Assembly: GCA_947646015.1 (NCBI GenBank)
Contig: CANSEY010000007.1
Coordinates: 1 to 64,000, forward strand
Reading direction: 5' to 3'
DNA from: an uncultured Bacteroides sp.
GTDB taxonomy: Bacteria > Bacteroidota > Bacteroidia > Bacteroidales > Bacteroidaceae
DNA length: 64,000 nucleotides
Numbering within the stretch: the stretch's first letter is position 1; every line of letters starts with the position of its first letter. The position numbers and the translations under genes are program-made. Shown here piece by piece: positions 25,333-33,936 of this stretch. Under the pieces are notes generated by a model, which was given only the letters and a program-made list of their open reading frames with translations, did no database searches and was not told the DNA's origin.

Positions 25333-27372
25333 ATGGAATACTTTGATAATATATTGTGTGTAACTTACAAAGAGTTGCTGGATATAATGCCCAAAGGCAC
25401 TTTGAATAGCCAGCTGTCCCGAGAAAAACTGGATGTCGTTTCCCGTGGCGGTGGTGAAAATAATCCGGCTCTGTATGCCTATTCCTCCCTTCCCGAGAAA
25501 TACAAGAAACGTTGGGTTGAGCGTCATGGCGAACCCGAGAAACAAATGAGACAGGAAATGATCCGTAACATAGTGAAGAAAGACGAGAAGGCCGAGAACT
25601 TTTTCGAGGATTACCGTTACGACAAGAACGGTGAGATGGTCGCTCTTCCCGAGGATGTGAAGAAGGAATACACCTGGAACGCTTCGGTGCTGAACGCGTT
25701 GATGGAAGAGTTCAAACGCTTGAGTTCATCCAATAACAAGCTGACCGGTTTCCGCCGTAACCTTTGGGAACTTCTGCTTGTCACGAGTGAGGAATGGCGT
25801 CCGGTGTACGGGCACAGTCTTCCGGGCAGTGTGGGGCGTTTGAAAGCCCTGATAAACAAGTTCCGTCCCGACAACTACGGTGTGCTTGTGAGCGGTAAAT
25901 ACGGCAACAGCAACACGCTGAAGATCGAGGAGGACGGCGGGCGTTACCTTGTAGCATTGAAACGCAGCCGCGTTCCGGTTTATACTGACATGGAGATCTT
26001 CGAGGAGTACAACCGTGTCGCTCCGGAACGTGGCTGGAAGCCCCTGAAGAGTCCCCGCAGCCTCCGCGAATGGTTCAACAGCCCGCGTGTCGAACCTCTG
26101 TGGTACGATGCCGTTTATGGGGAAATGAAGGCACACCAGCGTTATGACCGCAAGCACCGGACCATCCTTCCGGGCCGTCGTGACAGCCTCTGGTATGGCG
26201 ACGGCACGAAGCTGAACCTCTACTATCGTGACGAGAACGGAAACAAGTGCACTACAAGCGTGTACGAGGTGGTGGATGCCTATAGTGAAGTCCTGCTCGG
26301 TTATTACATCAGCGACAACGAGGACTATATCGCCCAGTACCATGCTTTCCGCATGGCTATCCAGACGAGCCGGCACAAACCCTACGAGATCGTGTGCGAT
26401 AACCAGGGCGGTCATAAGAAGAACGCGGCGCTGGGCCTTTTCTCGAAGATCAGCCGTATCCACCGCCCGACAGCTCCGTATAATGGCGAATCTAAGACGA
26501 TTGAGAACATTTTCTACCGCTTCCAGAGCCAGGTATTGAAGAAACGTTTCGGTTTCACCGGGCAGAATATTACGGCAAAGAGAGATACAAGCCGTCCGAA
26601 TTTGGAATTCATCAACGCGAACATCGACTCCCTCCCCACATTGGAGGAACTGAAGGAACAGTATGCCGCCGCCCGTGAGCAGTGGAATTCAATGAAACAC
26701 CCTGCCACCGGCATCTCCCGGATTGAGATGTACAATACCAGCGTGAACGAGGCTACCGATGCGGTAAGTGTGTCGGATATGGTGGAGATGTTCTGGTACA
26801 CGACCGAGAAACCGTCGCTGTTCACCGCCAACGGTATCGAGATCACGGTACAGGGAAAGAAATACCCTTACGAGGTTTTCTCCGCCCCCGGTGAGCCTGA
26901 TCTGGAATGGCGCCGACGTAACACCTACAAGAAGTTCTATGTCCAGTACGATCCTTATGACATGAGCAGCGTACGTCTGCTGTACAAGGATAAGGGCGGA
27001 GCGATGCGCTTTGAGTGTGTGGCTTCGTTCCCGCTGATGATCCACCGTGCCCAGCAGGAGCAGACGGAAGCCGAGAAACGTTTCATCCGCGCCCAGCAGG
27101 AGGCCGTCATCAACGAGCGTATAAACCGCCAGGTCGTTGCCAAGGACATCGAGTACGAACATGGTGTCGCACCGGAACAGAACGGTCTGCGTACCCCTGA
27201 CCTGAAAGGTCTCGGAAAGGAGGCGCAACGCCAGATTGACCGTCGCACAAGAAAATACAGCCAGCCGGCCCGTCCTTCCATCGGCCGAGACATGAAAGTC
27301 ATCAGCAACGTGACATGGGACAGCTTTGAGAAGAAGGAAGTGAGCATCCGCAAGGTGGTCGGGAAATTATAA
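25333..27372 (+). CDS. MuA-like DDE transposase
   Basis: This 679-residue protein is the integrase of a Mu-like phage. It begins with a DNA-binding region (TYKELLDIMPKGTLNSQLSR, a helix-turn-helix-like start). The catalytic triad lies in WYGDGTKLNLYY (Asp), EIVCDNQGGHKK (Asp) and GESKTIENIFYRF (Glu), spaced as in MuA, and is followed by the beta-barrel and a basic C-terminal tail. It is followed by the MuB-like ATPase gene. It cuts the phage ends and joins them to target DNA, giving both lysogeny and replicative transposition. Confidence 0.9.
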   Translation: MEYFDNILCVTYKELLDIMPKGTLNSQLSREKLDVVSRGGGENNPALYAYSSLPEKYKKRWVERHGEPEKQMRQEMIRNIVKKDEKAENFFEDYRYDKNGEMVALPEDVKKEYTWNASVLNALMEEFKRLSSSNNKLTGFRRNLWELLLVTSEEWRPVYGHSLPGSVGRLKALINKFRPDNYGVLVSGKYGNSNTLKIEEDGGRYLVALKRSRVPVYTDMEIFEEYNRVAPERGWKPLKSPRSLREWFNSPRVEPLWYDAVYGEMKAHQRYDRKHRTILPGRRDSLWYGDGTKLNLYYRDENGNKCTTSVYEVVDAYSEVLLGYYISDNEDYIAQYHAFRMAIQTSRHKPYEIVCDNQGGHKKNAALGLFSKISRIHRPTAPYNGESKTIENIFYRFQSQVLKKRFGFTGQNITAKRDTSRPNLEFINANIDSLPTLEELKEQYAAAREQWNSMKHPATGISRIEMYNTSVNEATDAVSVSDMVEMFWYTTEKPSLFTANGIEITVQGKKYPYEVFSAPGEPDLEWRRRNTYKKFYVQYDPYDMSSVRLLYKDKGGAMRFECVASFPLMIHRAQQEQTEAEKRFIRAQQEAVINERINRQVVAKDIEYEHGVAPEQNGLRTPDLKGLGKEAQRQIDRRTRKYSQPARPSIGRDMKVISNVTWDSFEKKEVSIRKVVGKL

Positions 27373-27407
27373 GGAACAGATTTATAACAAGATAAAAAAT
27401 ATTGATT

Positions 27408-28277
27408 ATGGAAATTACAATGAAAGAAAAGGACGCCATCAGTGAAAGCCTCCGGGCTTACGTGGCGAAATACCCGAGCCAGACGAAGGCTGCTGGCAGC
27501 CTGAAGGGGGTTAGTGTAGGTACTGTTAGCAATATCCTGAATGGCCGTTATGAGAATATCAGCGACGAGATGTTCCGTAATGTCGCCTCGCAGGTCGGTG
27601 GTGTAAGCGCTACCGGCTGGCAGATCGTGGAGACCGGTGCTTACCAGGAGATCACGGCTGTACTCTCCGATGCGCAGCGCTGGCGCAATGTTACCTGGGT
27701 GACCGGCGAGGCCGGTTGTGGCAAGAGTACCACCGCCCGTGTTTACCTCCAGGAGCATAAGGAGGTTTTCTATATCCTCTGCTCTGAGGACATGAAGAAA
27801 GGTGACTTTGTCCGCGAGATCGCCCGTACGGTCGGAATCCGGACCGAAGGGTATAATATCCGTGAGGTGTGGGGGCTTATATTGGATGACATCATCCAGA
27901 TGGACGCGCCCCTGCTGGTGTTCGACGAGGCGGACAAGCTGACCGAACCGGTGTTCCACTATTTCATCAGCCTGTACAACAAGCTGGAGGAGAAATGCGG
28001 TGTCGTGTTCTTGAGTACCGATTATATTGCCAAGCGCATCAGCAACGGCTTGCGGTACCAGAAGCCCGGCTACAAGGAGTTCTACAGCCGTATCGGACGG
28101 AAATTTTATGAGTTGGAGCCTACGGACGTGAACGACGTGTTTGCGATCTGTTCCGCCAACGGTGTGACTGACAGGAAAGACATCGATAAGGTGATAAAGG
28201 AGGCTTCGACATGTGACTTTGATTTGCGGCGTGTGAGGAAGTCCATTCACAAGGTGAAACGCATGACGGGGGAATGA
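27408..28277 (+). CDS. MuB-like AAA ATPase, transposition activator
   Basis: The start MEITMKEKDA (ATG at 27408) is preferred to an upstream TTG. An N-terminal helix-turn-helix region (SQTKAAGSLKGVSVGTVSNILNGRYE) is followed by an AAA domain with Walker A TGEAGCGKSTTAR and Walker B PLLVFDEADKLTE. The 289-residue length and gene order after the transposase fit MuB, which selects target DNA and stimulates MuA. Its stop overlaps the start region of the next frame. Confidence 0.85.
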   Translation: MEITMKEKDAISESLRAYVAKYPSQTKAAGSLKGVSVGTVSNILNGRYENISDEMFRNVASQVGGVSATGWQIVETGAYQEITAVLSDAQRWRNVTWVTGEAGCGKSTTARVYLQEHKEVFYILCSEDMKKGDFVREIARTVGIRTEGYNIREVWGLILDDIIQMDAPLLVFDEADKLTEPVFHYFISLYNKLEEKCGVVFLSTDYIAKRISNGLRYQKPGYKEFYSRIGRKFYELEPTDVNDVFAICSANGVTDRKDIDKVIKEASTCDFDLRRVRKSIHKVKRMTGE

Positions 28278-28315
28278 CCCCCGTTCAAATACCGTTCAAA
28301 CGTAATTTTAAGGAT

Positions 28316-28672
28316 ATGGAAAACAAATTTGAATACTTAAAGATCGACGGTCGCGAGCAGCTTCCCGCTCCCTGGAGCGATTACCCAGTCTTGAGGGAAT
28401 ACGAGACGGTGACCGTTTACCGGAATGGTCGCGACTACCTGGACGCCCTTGTGGGACAGCAGGACGGCTGGTGGGTTGCCGGCGTTCACATGGAGGTGGG
28501 CGGTTCCGGCGGTGGTTTCAACCCGGGACGTAAATGGGGACAGTTTGCCACCCGTGAGAATGCCCTTTTGTGGGCACTCGGCAGGATGCTCTGCCACGAG
28601 AAACTGCGGGGTGCCGCACGGCAGGCCGTACTTGACCGAATTGACAATATCCGACAACTAACACTGTTCTGA
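28316..28672 (+). CDS. Early phage protein of unknown function
   Basis: From MENKFEYLKIDG (ATG at 28316) it is 118 residues; an alternative start at 28274 would overlap the MuB-like gene by an ATGA. It has a glycine-rich beta-like centre (DGWWVAGVHMEVGGSGGGFNP) and a helical end. It lies 2 nt before the RecA-like ATPase gene. Confidence 0.55.
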   Translation: MENKFEYLKIDGREQLPAPWSDYPVLREYETVTVYRNGRDYLDALVGQQDGWWVAGVHMEVGGSGGGFNPGRKWGQFATRENALLWALGRMLCHEKLRGAARQAVLDRIDNIRQLTLF

Positions 28673-28674
28673 CC

Positions 28675-29352
28675 ATGGAAGAAGAGAAAAAGGATAATAA
28701 AAAAGCGGGCATGAGACGTGCCTTGAATGTCAGGGACATCCTGAACAAGAAGTATGACGTATTCCCTTTCGAAGGGAAATGGAAGGATGCCTTCGACACT
28801 CCGGAAGTCCGGGGCTGCTGGTTCGTGTGGGGCAACAGCGGTAACGGTAAGACCTCTTTCGTGATGCAGCTCTGCAAGGAACTTTGCAAGTATGACCGTG
28901 TGGCGTTCAACTCCCTGGAGGAAGGAACTTCTCTGACAGTCCAGAATAACCTGCGGCGCTTTGGTATGGCCGAGGTAAGCCGCCATTTGGCGTTCATCAA
29001 GGAGGACATCCCCACCTTGAAGATCAGGCTCCGGCGTCATAAGAGTTTCAACATCGTGATCATTGACAGCTTCCAATACACACAGATGACGTATCGTGAC
29101 TATATCCAGCTGAAGGAGGAGTTTCCGGACAAGCTGTTTGTTTTCATCAGCCATGCCCGTGGCAAGAATCCTAAAGGTGATGCGGCCACGAGCGTGATGT
29201 ATGATGCCGACCTGAAGATATGGGTAGAGGGCTACGTCGCCTTCAGTAAGGGACGTTATCAGGGGGCCACTGGTGAATACACAATCTGGGAGAAGGGCGC
29301 CTATGACTATTGGAATGTGGCGGGACCGAAACAGAAAGGAGGCCAGGCATGA
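28675..29352 (+). CDS. RecA/DnaB-like P-loop ATPase
   Basis: The 225-residue product has Walker A WGNSGNGKTSFVMQL near residue 57 and Walker B FNIVIIDSFQYTQ, and a later stretch LFVFISHARGKNPKGDAA that resembles the sensor region of RecA/DnaB-type ATPases. It overlaps the next gene by an ATGA. It probably acts on phage DNA during transposition-replication. The exact role in Mu-like phages of Bacteroidetes is not known to me. Confidence 0.7.
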   Translation: MEEEKKDNKKAGMRRALNVRDILNKKYDVFPFEGKWKDAFDTPEVRGCWFVWGNSGNGKTSFVMQLCKELCKYDRVAFNSLEEGTSLTVQNNLRRFGMAEVSRHLAFIKEDIPTLKIRLRRHKSFNIVIIDSFQYTQMTYRDYIQLKEEFPDKLFVFISHARGKNPKGDAATSVMYDADLKIWVEGYVAFSKGRYQGATGEYTIWEKGAYDYWNVAGPKQKGGQA

Positions 29353-29585
29353 GCAGGATAAAGAAACAGCTGGAGATTTGTCCTCCCGCCTATATGTGTA
29401 AGGGGCCTAACCGTGAGAACTTCGTCAGTACCGGCCACAAGTGTGGTTACTGCAAGGGCAACGGCTGGTTCTGGGGAACGGAAGAGGGCAGCCGCGAGGA
29501 CGTGCATGTATCCTGCCCGGTGTGTGGCGGCAGCGGTGAGCTGGATGCGATTATAACAGTGGACTGGAAACCTTCAAGCAAGTGA
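29349..29585 (+). CDS. Small zinc-finger protein, DnaJ-type CxxCxGxG
   Basis: The 78-residue protein carries two DnaJ-like knuckles, CGYCKGNG and CPVCGGSG, as an isolated zinc-binding domain without J or chaperone parts. It overlaps the ATPase stop by 4 nt. A second gene of the same type lies at 32884-33099. The role is unknown. Confidence 0.6.
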   Translation: MSRIKKQLEICPPAYMCKGPNRENFVSTGHKCGYCKGNGWFWGTEEGSREDVHVSCPVCGGSGELDAIITVDWKPSSK

Positions 29586-29588
29586 GCC

Positions 29589-30494
29589 ATGAGAAAGGAG
29601 TATTACAACTACGTTGTGAAGCTGCCCGTTCTGCTTCATGAACTGTTCCGCGGGAAGGTTGCCGACTATCATTTTTCCGACATGACGGTAGTGATGAACC
29701 ACCTGGTGAAGTCCTACATCCGCATGACGGATGGTGGCAGGGTCTCCACGGCCACCCGGCGCATCCTCCTCTGCATGGATCGTATTCCGGACATGTCGTT
29801 CTTCTTCCGCCGTCAGGAGAAGTCGGTGCTGTTCTTCGAGATGGATCCGGCCGTTGCCGGCAGCCTGCAGCGTGCCATCATCGCTGGCGGCTGGGGCAAC
29901 CGCCAGCGTCTTGTCGTCCGCCTGGTGTGCGCCTTCTGCTGCGGTGCCGGTGTGACATTGAACAACCTTTCGATGGAGCTTGCCTCCGAAGAGGTGTTCC
30001 GCCGTCCTGAAGGCTACCTCATACATACCTACGTGAGCAATTACCAGTACGTGTTCCTGAAGGAGACGGCCGCTGCCCAGCGCATGAGCGTGGAGGGTAT
30101 GCTGACGGCTGCTGCTGAACTGCTGGTGGGAACGGATGACGAAGGTTCCGGATACCATATTCCGGAGAGTCTCGGCCGTATCGCTGACCGCGTGTTCGAG
30201 GTGAGGGGCAGCACGCTGAAGGACTTCCGCCGGCAGTGTCTGGTGAGCATCCGCACGAACACTATCGGTCCGGACCGTATCGCCTCCTTCATGGAAAAGC
30301 ACGGCATCGCCTCCGCCCGTGAGTTCCTGCGCCGCGTGGTCCTCTTCTTTCTGGAGGCACGGTATCTGATTTACCGTAAGGAGGTAGAACTTGATGAGGA
30401 TGACCTTCCGGAGGAGGAAGAGACGGATTGGGAGGAAACTATGTACAGCCAGTATCAAAAAAGAGATTTCGCGATTTCAACATATAATTATTAA
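29589..30494 (+). CDS. Early protein of unknown function
   Basis: A 301-residue, largely helical and basic protein with an acidic tail (ELDEDDLPEEEETDWEE). The N-terminal segment YYNYVVKLPVLLHELFRGKV and the central VVRLVCAFCCGAGVTLNNLS carry no recognised motif. It starts 3 nt after the zinc-finger gene and is clearly part of the early operon. Confidence 0.6.
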   Translation: MRKEYYNYVVKLPVLLHELFRGKVADYHFSDMTVVMNHLVKSYIRMTDGGRVSTATRRILLCMDRIPDMSFFFRRQEKSVLFFEMDPAVAGSLQRAIIAGGWGNRQRLVVRLVCAFCCGAGVTLNNLSMELASEEVFRRPEGYLIHTYVSNYQYVFLKETAAAQRMSVEGMLTAAAELLVGTDDEGSGYHIPESLGRIADRVFEVRGSTLKDFRRQCLVSIRTNTIGPDRIASFMEKHGIASAREFLRRVVLFFLEARYLIYRKEVELDEDDLPEEEETDWEETMYSQYQKRDFAISTYNY

Positions 30495-30513
30495 CCATTA
30501 AAATTTAACAGAA

Positions 30514-30819
30514 ATGATTACAGAAAAACAGAAAGAGGCAGTAAAGGAACTCTGCCAATACGTGGATAACTTTTGTAAGGAAAACGATCTTAGTGCCTTT
30601 ATGAGCGTTGCGGCCAGTGAGGACCATCCAGACGGGCTTGAGCAGATAGCCGGCTCAATCATTACCGGCAAGACTGAACATATTGTCGGCTCTATTTCCG
30701 GGGTTGTCAAAGCGAATAAGAATGTCTATATGCTGCTTTCCGTGGGACTTATGCAGGCCTACACGAGAAAGGCTGACATTAATACTATTCCGTTCGGTGA
30801 AAATTTGAATATGAACTGA
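30514..30819 (+). CDS. Small early phage protein
   Basis: A 101-residue acidic helical protein (MITEKQKEAVKELCQYVDNF...). It follows the previous gene with a 19-nt gap. No family recognised. Confidence 0.5.
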   Translation: MITEKQKEAVKELCQYVDNFCKENDLSAFMSVAASEDHPDGLEQIAGSIITGKTEHIVGSISGVVKANKNVYMLLSVGLMQAYTRKADINTIPFGENLNMN

Positions 30820-30839
30820 TGAATGCAGCATAAACAGCT

Positions 30840-31352
30840 ATGAGTGAAAATAACAACAAGCAGAAACGTAAACGTGTCTGTCCGCATTGCGGCCGAAAGT
30901 TGTGGATGCGTGAGTTCTATCCGTTGAAGAATGGGGGACGGAGTTCCTGGTGTCATGAATGTGTGCTGGTGTACAAGCGTGAACAGTACCGCAAGCACCG
31001 GAAGGTTGCTGACGGTACTTTCATGCACCGGACACTGGGACGGCTCGTCGAGCATAAGGGATATTCCACCCGTATCTTTTGGAACGGTAATATGCTTTCC
31101 ATCATGCGTCGCCACTATCACAATACCCTCAACCGGGAGCTGGCTGAAATGCTCGGTGTTTCCGAACGCAGCGTCACCCGGAAGGCCCGAGAGATGGGAC
31201 TGGAAAAGGACAAAGGTTTTGTAGCCTCCCTTAGCCGGGAACATTTGTTGCTGGCAAACGCGAGAAGCAAGGAACTGGGATATCCGGGCGGCTTCACCAA
31301 GGGGATGAAGTTTCGGGGAAACCAGTACACCGGGAGGATAAGAGTTGAATAA
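30840..31352 (+). CDS. Zinc-finger plus helix-turn-helix protein
   Basis: The 170-residue protein has a Cys4 finger at the N-terminus (VCPHCGRKLWMREFYPL ... SSWCHECV), similar to fingers of phage endonuclease and recombination proteins. Near residue 95 it has a helix-turn-helix (NRELAEMLGVSERSVTRKAR). No HNH catalytic residues are seen. It probably binds DNA and could be a regulator. Confidence 0.6.
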   Translation: MSENNNKQKRKRVCPHCGRKLWMREFYPLKNGGRSSWCHECVLVYKREQYRKHRKVADGTFMHRTLGRLVEHKGYSTRIFWNGNMLSIMRRHYHNTLNRELAEMLGVSERSVTRKAREMGLEKDKGFVASLSREHLLLANARSKELGYPGGFTKGMKFRGNQYTGRIRVE

Positions 31353-31372
31353 CATACAGCACGGTCAATATT

Positions 31373-31582
31373 ATGAGTAAAAAAATGGTAATTGTGGTCA
31401 CCGCAGTTGGTGTCCGTAAAGTAGTGGAAAAATGGCTCTGTGAGAATATGACTTGCGAGCTGGTTGTGTCACGTAACGCACGCCATGAGTGTTGTGTGGA
31501 AGTCATCTATGATAGCGGAAACCCTTCGGTTTTGCGTACTCTTCTACGCTCTGCCGTGGGTGAAATCATAGAGTTGTGCTGA
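31373..31582 (+). CDS. Small early phage protein
   Basis: A 69-residue alpha/beta-looking protein (KMVIVVTAVGVRKVVEKWLC ... RHECCVEVIYDSG). Function unknown. Confidence 0.45.
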   Translation: MSKKMVIVVTAVGVRKVVEKWLCENMTCELVVSRNARHECCVEVIYDSGNPSVLRTLLRSAVGEIIELC

Positions 31583-31622
31583 TGTGGTATGAATAGTTTG
31601 AGTTAATGAAAATCTGAATAGA

Positions 31623-31763
31623 ATGGGCATACTTGAATTTTTCGACCAGTATAAGTGTACAAAAAATGAAAAAGAGCATCTTCTTGATTATTTGTGTACT
31701 ATCAGAGTAAAGAGAGTGATTAAGGAAATCAATGACCTTAAAATAAACAAAAAAACAGTATAG
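31623..31763 (+). CDS. Very small early phage protein
   Basis: The ATG at 31623 opens a 46-residue frame (MGILEFFDQYKCTKNEKEHL) ending 2 nt before the GemA-like gene. Its fit between adjoining genes supports it, but it is short. Confidence 0.4.
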   Translation: MGILEFFDQYKCTKNEKEHLLDYLCTIRVKRVIKEINDLKINKKTV

Positions 31764-31765
31764 CC

Positions 31766-32209
31766 ATGCAGATAGACATCAACAGCCGCAAGCAGTTAAA
31801 TAAACCCGAGAATTATGCGGCGTTTTACAGCCTTTTGAACCGCCTTCCGACATCGGATCGTGACGCACTGAAGGAAAGCATCGTTTCCCAGTACACGGAG
31901 GGACGTACCACGAGTCTGCGTGACATGACACTGAAGGAATACAGTGCCGCCGTGTCCGCCATGCAGAAGCTGGTACCGCCCACTTATCAGGAACAGCTCC
32001 GGAAGATTCTCCGTCAGAAGCGTTCCGCGGTACTGCACCAGATGCAGCTGCTGGGTATCGATACGGCCGACTGGGACCGGGTGAACGCCTTCTGCCGGGA
32101 CAGCCGTATCGCCGGCAAGGAGTTCCGTGAACTTGACTGTGAGGCGTTGGACACGTTGCAGGTGAAGCTGCGTGCCATCCGCCGTAAACGTGAGAATAAA
32201 CAACAATAG
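31766..32209 (+). CDS. GemA/Mu gp16-like regulatory protein
   Basis: The 147-residue product ends with FCRDSRIAGKEFRELDCEALDTLQVKLRAIRRK, the hallmark of Mu GemA/gp16-type proteins (CRDSRIAGKxFRELDxEEL). In Mu, GemA affects host gene expression and DNA supercoiling. Its place in the early region, just before a DUF3164 gene, is typical of Mu-like phages. Confidence 0.8.
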   Translation: MQIDINSRKQLNKPENYAAFYSLLNRLPTSDRDALKESIVSQYTEGRTTSLRDMTLKEYSAAVSAMQKLVPPTYQEQLRKILRQKRSAVLHQMQLLGIDTADWDRVNAFCRDSRIAGKEFRELDCEALDTLQVKLRAIRRKRENKQQ

Positions 32210-32230
32210 CAACCATTTAATTTTTTAGCT

Positions 32231-32881
32231 ATGGATTTGAAAGAACAATTAAAAAGCCTGTCCGCCCAGGACAGGAAGGAGCTTTTGAAACAGCTCCAGC
32301 AGGAAGAGAAGGAAAGCAAGCGTAACCGGCGCGATGCCTATGAGGGCCTCCGTGCGCAGTTCATGCTTGAAGTGAAGAACCGGCTGCTCCCGGTTGTGGA
32401 TGACGTGAAGGCGTTCCGCGACTGGGTGGAGAAAGAGGCCGCCGCCTTCCGTGCGGTGATGCGTGAATACGGCCAGCTGCGTAAGGACGAGCAGGCGAGC
32501 TTCACCATCGTGGACGGTGACATGAAGCTGGAGGTGAGGAGCAACAAGGTGAAGAGTTTCGACGAGCGTGCCGACCTTGCCGCCGAACGCCTGGTGGATT
32601 ACCTGAAGCGCTACGCCATGGGGCGCGAGCTGGGTACCGACGACCCGATGTACCAGCTCGGCATGACCATGATCGAGCGCAACCGCCAGGGCGATCTGGA
32701 CTACAAGTCCGTGAGTAAGCTGTACGAGCTCGAGGACCGTTTCGACAGCGAGTACACGGAGATCATGGACCTCTTCCGTGAGAGCAACGTGGTGTACAAG
32801 ACCGCGGTGAACTACTATTTCCACAAACGTGACGAAAACGGTGTCTGGCACCGTATCGAACCCTCATTCTGCCGGTTGTAG
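32231..32881 (+). CDS. DUF3164-like early protein
   Basis: A 216-residue charged protein that I place in the DUF3164 family common in Mu-like phages (FDERADLAAERLVDYLKRYA ... YKTAVNYYFHKRDENG). Its N-terminus is a coiled coil (LSAQDRKELLKQLQQEEKES). The function of the family is unknown; position next to GemA supports the call. Confidence 0.7.
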   Translation: MDLKEQLKSLSAQDRKELLKQLQQEEKESKRNRRDAYEGLRAQFMLEVKNRLLPVVDDVKAFRDWVEKEAAAFRAVMREYGQLRKDEQASFTIVDGDMKLEVRSNKVKSFDERADLAAERLVDYLKRYAMGRELGTDDPMYQLGMTMIERNRQGDLDYKSVSKLYELEDRFDSEYTEIMDLFRESNVVYKTAVNYYFHKRDENGVWHRIEPSFCRL

Positions 32882-32883
32882 TC

Positions 32884-33099
32884 ATGGAGAAGACGAAGAA
32901 CATCGCGCCGCACGTCATGGCCTGCAAGCGTTGTGAAGGCAAGGGACGTATCTTTTACCTGGACCAGGGAGGAGCTCCTTTATCCGCAAAATGTCCGGTC
33001 TGTAATGGCAGCGGGCGGGTGAAGGTACAGAGCAAGGTGATCACCCGCATCGAGCCGTTTGTTCCGGGTGAGGATGACACCGAACTGATGACCATGTGA
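32884..33099 (+). CDS. Small DnaJ-type zinc-finger protein
   Basis: A 71-residue protein with CKRCEGKG and CPVCNGSG knuckles, similar in design to the product of 29349-29585. It starts 2 nt after the DUF3164 gene and is followed by a strong terminator, making it the last gene of the early operon. Confidence 0.65.
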   Translation: MEKTKNIAPHVMACKRCEGKGRIFYLDQGGAPLSAKCPVCNGSGRVKVQSKVITRIEPFVPGEDDTELMTM

Positions 33100-33120
33100 T
33101 TTTGTTCACACTCTAAACAG

Positions 33121-33157
33121 AAAAACGCCGCATTCATACACGATGCGGCGTTTTTTT
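33121..33157 (+). terminator. Strong intrinsic terminator of the early operon
   Basis: AACGCCGCAT (33124-33133) and ATGCGGCGTT (33143-33152) form a 10-bp stem with seven T at its 3' side. Confidence 0.9.
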
Positions 33158-33180
33158 ATTAACATCCCCGGTTAAATGCC

Positions 33181-33188
33181 TAATTTTG
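33181..33188 (+). promoter_or_regulatory. Bacteroidetes-type -7 promoter box
   Basis: TAATTTTG lies 18 bp before the ATG at 33207 and directly follows the early-operon terminator, so the next gene has its own promoter. It may be the middle-phase promoter. Confidence 0.5.
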
Positions 33189-33206
33189 CAGCATATACCT
33201 GAACTT

Positions 33207-33476
33207 ATGGCTAAAGGACGAGACAAAAAACTGATAGAACTCCGTGATGAAGCCCTGTGCCGCCGTTACTATTACTGGACGGAGGTGCAGCGCCTGCGTT
33301 TTGATGATGCCCTGAAAGTGTTGTCCCGCCAGGAGTTTTTCATTTCCGAGGAGCGGATCATGTCCATTATCCGGTGCAAGTGCCGGGAGCTGAAGGACTT
33401 GGAGGTGAAGCCCGTCCCAAAGGTTAAGAAACCCCGCCTGACAGCCGTCCAGCTTTCCCTGTTCACGGGGGAATGA
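33207..33476 (+). CDS. Small DNA-binding-like protein, possible regulator
   Basis: The start MAKGRDKKLIELRDEAL (ATG at 33207) gives 89 residues. A helical region (YYYWTEVQRLRFDDALKVLS ... FFISEERIMSIIRCKCREL) looks like a helix-turn-helix. It stands alone between the early terminator and the inverted structural block, so it may control the middle-to-late switch, but this is inference. Confidence 0.55.
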   Translation: MAKGRDKKLIELRDEALCRRYYYWTEVQRLRFDDALKVLSRQEFFISEERIMSIIRCKCRELKDLEVKPVPKVKKPRLTAVQLSLFTGE

Positions 33477-33485
33477 ACCTTCCCC

Positions 33486-33932
33486 TTACTGCATGGCCGA
33501 CTCGTCATGCAGCGTGAAAGAATAAACCGTCTCGTACACCTTGATGTTTCCCGGCAGCGAATAGTCCCGGCTCTTTACCCTGACCAGCGGGCTGGTCTCT
33601 TCCGTGCACTGGAACTCCTGCAAGGCTTTGTACAGCTCTTTGGCCTTCAGCTGCCGTTCCCTTACCTTGTCATAGGTTCCGGAGGTGTAGTGGGTGTCAT
33701 CGTAGCAGTCAATGGCCAGTCGTATGGTGATGAGTGACTCGCTTTTCTGTACCCCGTAACCGAGGTCATTCCAGTCCGATTCGGCGTTCCCGACAAGCAC
33801 GCAGGGGAAGGTTACCGGATAGTGGTCCTCCTCCGCCCCGGCTTCAAGCTGTCCGTAGTCCTCGTCAATGTATGACAGTTCAGGCATCTTTTCGGCGATG
33901 CGTTCCATGATCGCGATAAAAATTTCTTCCAT
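33486..33932 (-). CDS. Tail-terminator-like (gp37-type) protein
   Basis: A 148-residue acidic protein (MEEIFIAIMERIAEKMPELSY ... ITIRLAIDCYDDTHYTSGT ... VYETVYSFTLHDE). Size, beta pattern and place next to the virion morphogenesis gene fit gp37-like or tail-terminator proteins of Mu-like phages. It is the last gene of the leftward block. Confidence 0.5.
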   Translation of the reverse strand: MEEIFIAIMERIAEKMPELSYIDEDYGQLEAGAEEDHYPVTFPCVLVGNAESDWNDLGYGVQKSESLITIRLAIDCYDDTHYTSGTYDKVRERQLKAKELYKALQEFQCTEETSPLVRVKSRDYSLPGNIKVYETVYSFTLHDESAMQ

Positions 33933-33936
33933 GTTG

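Noticed and set aside
26955..28250. Minus-strand open frame opposite transposase and MuB-like genes
   Set aside because: The opposite strand has clear DDE and AAA motifs, and this frame has none.
29574..30458. Minus-strand open frame opposite an early gene
   Set aside because: It spans the opposite gene almost exactly and has a His/Val-rich composition typical of antisense frames.
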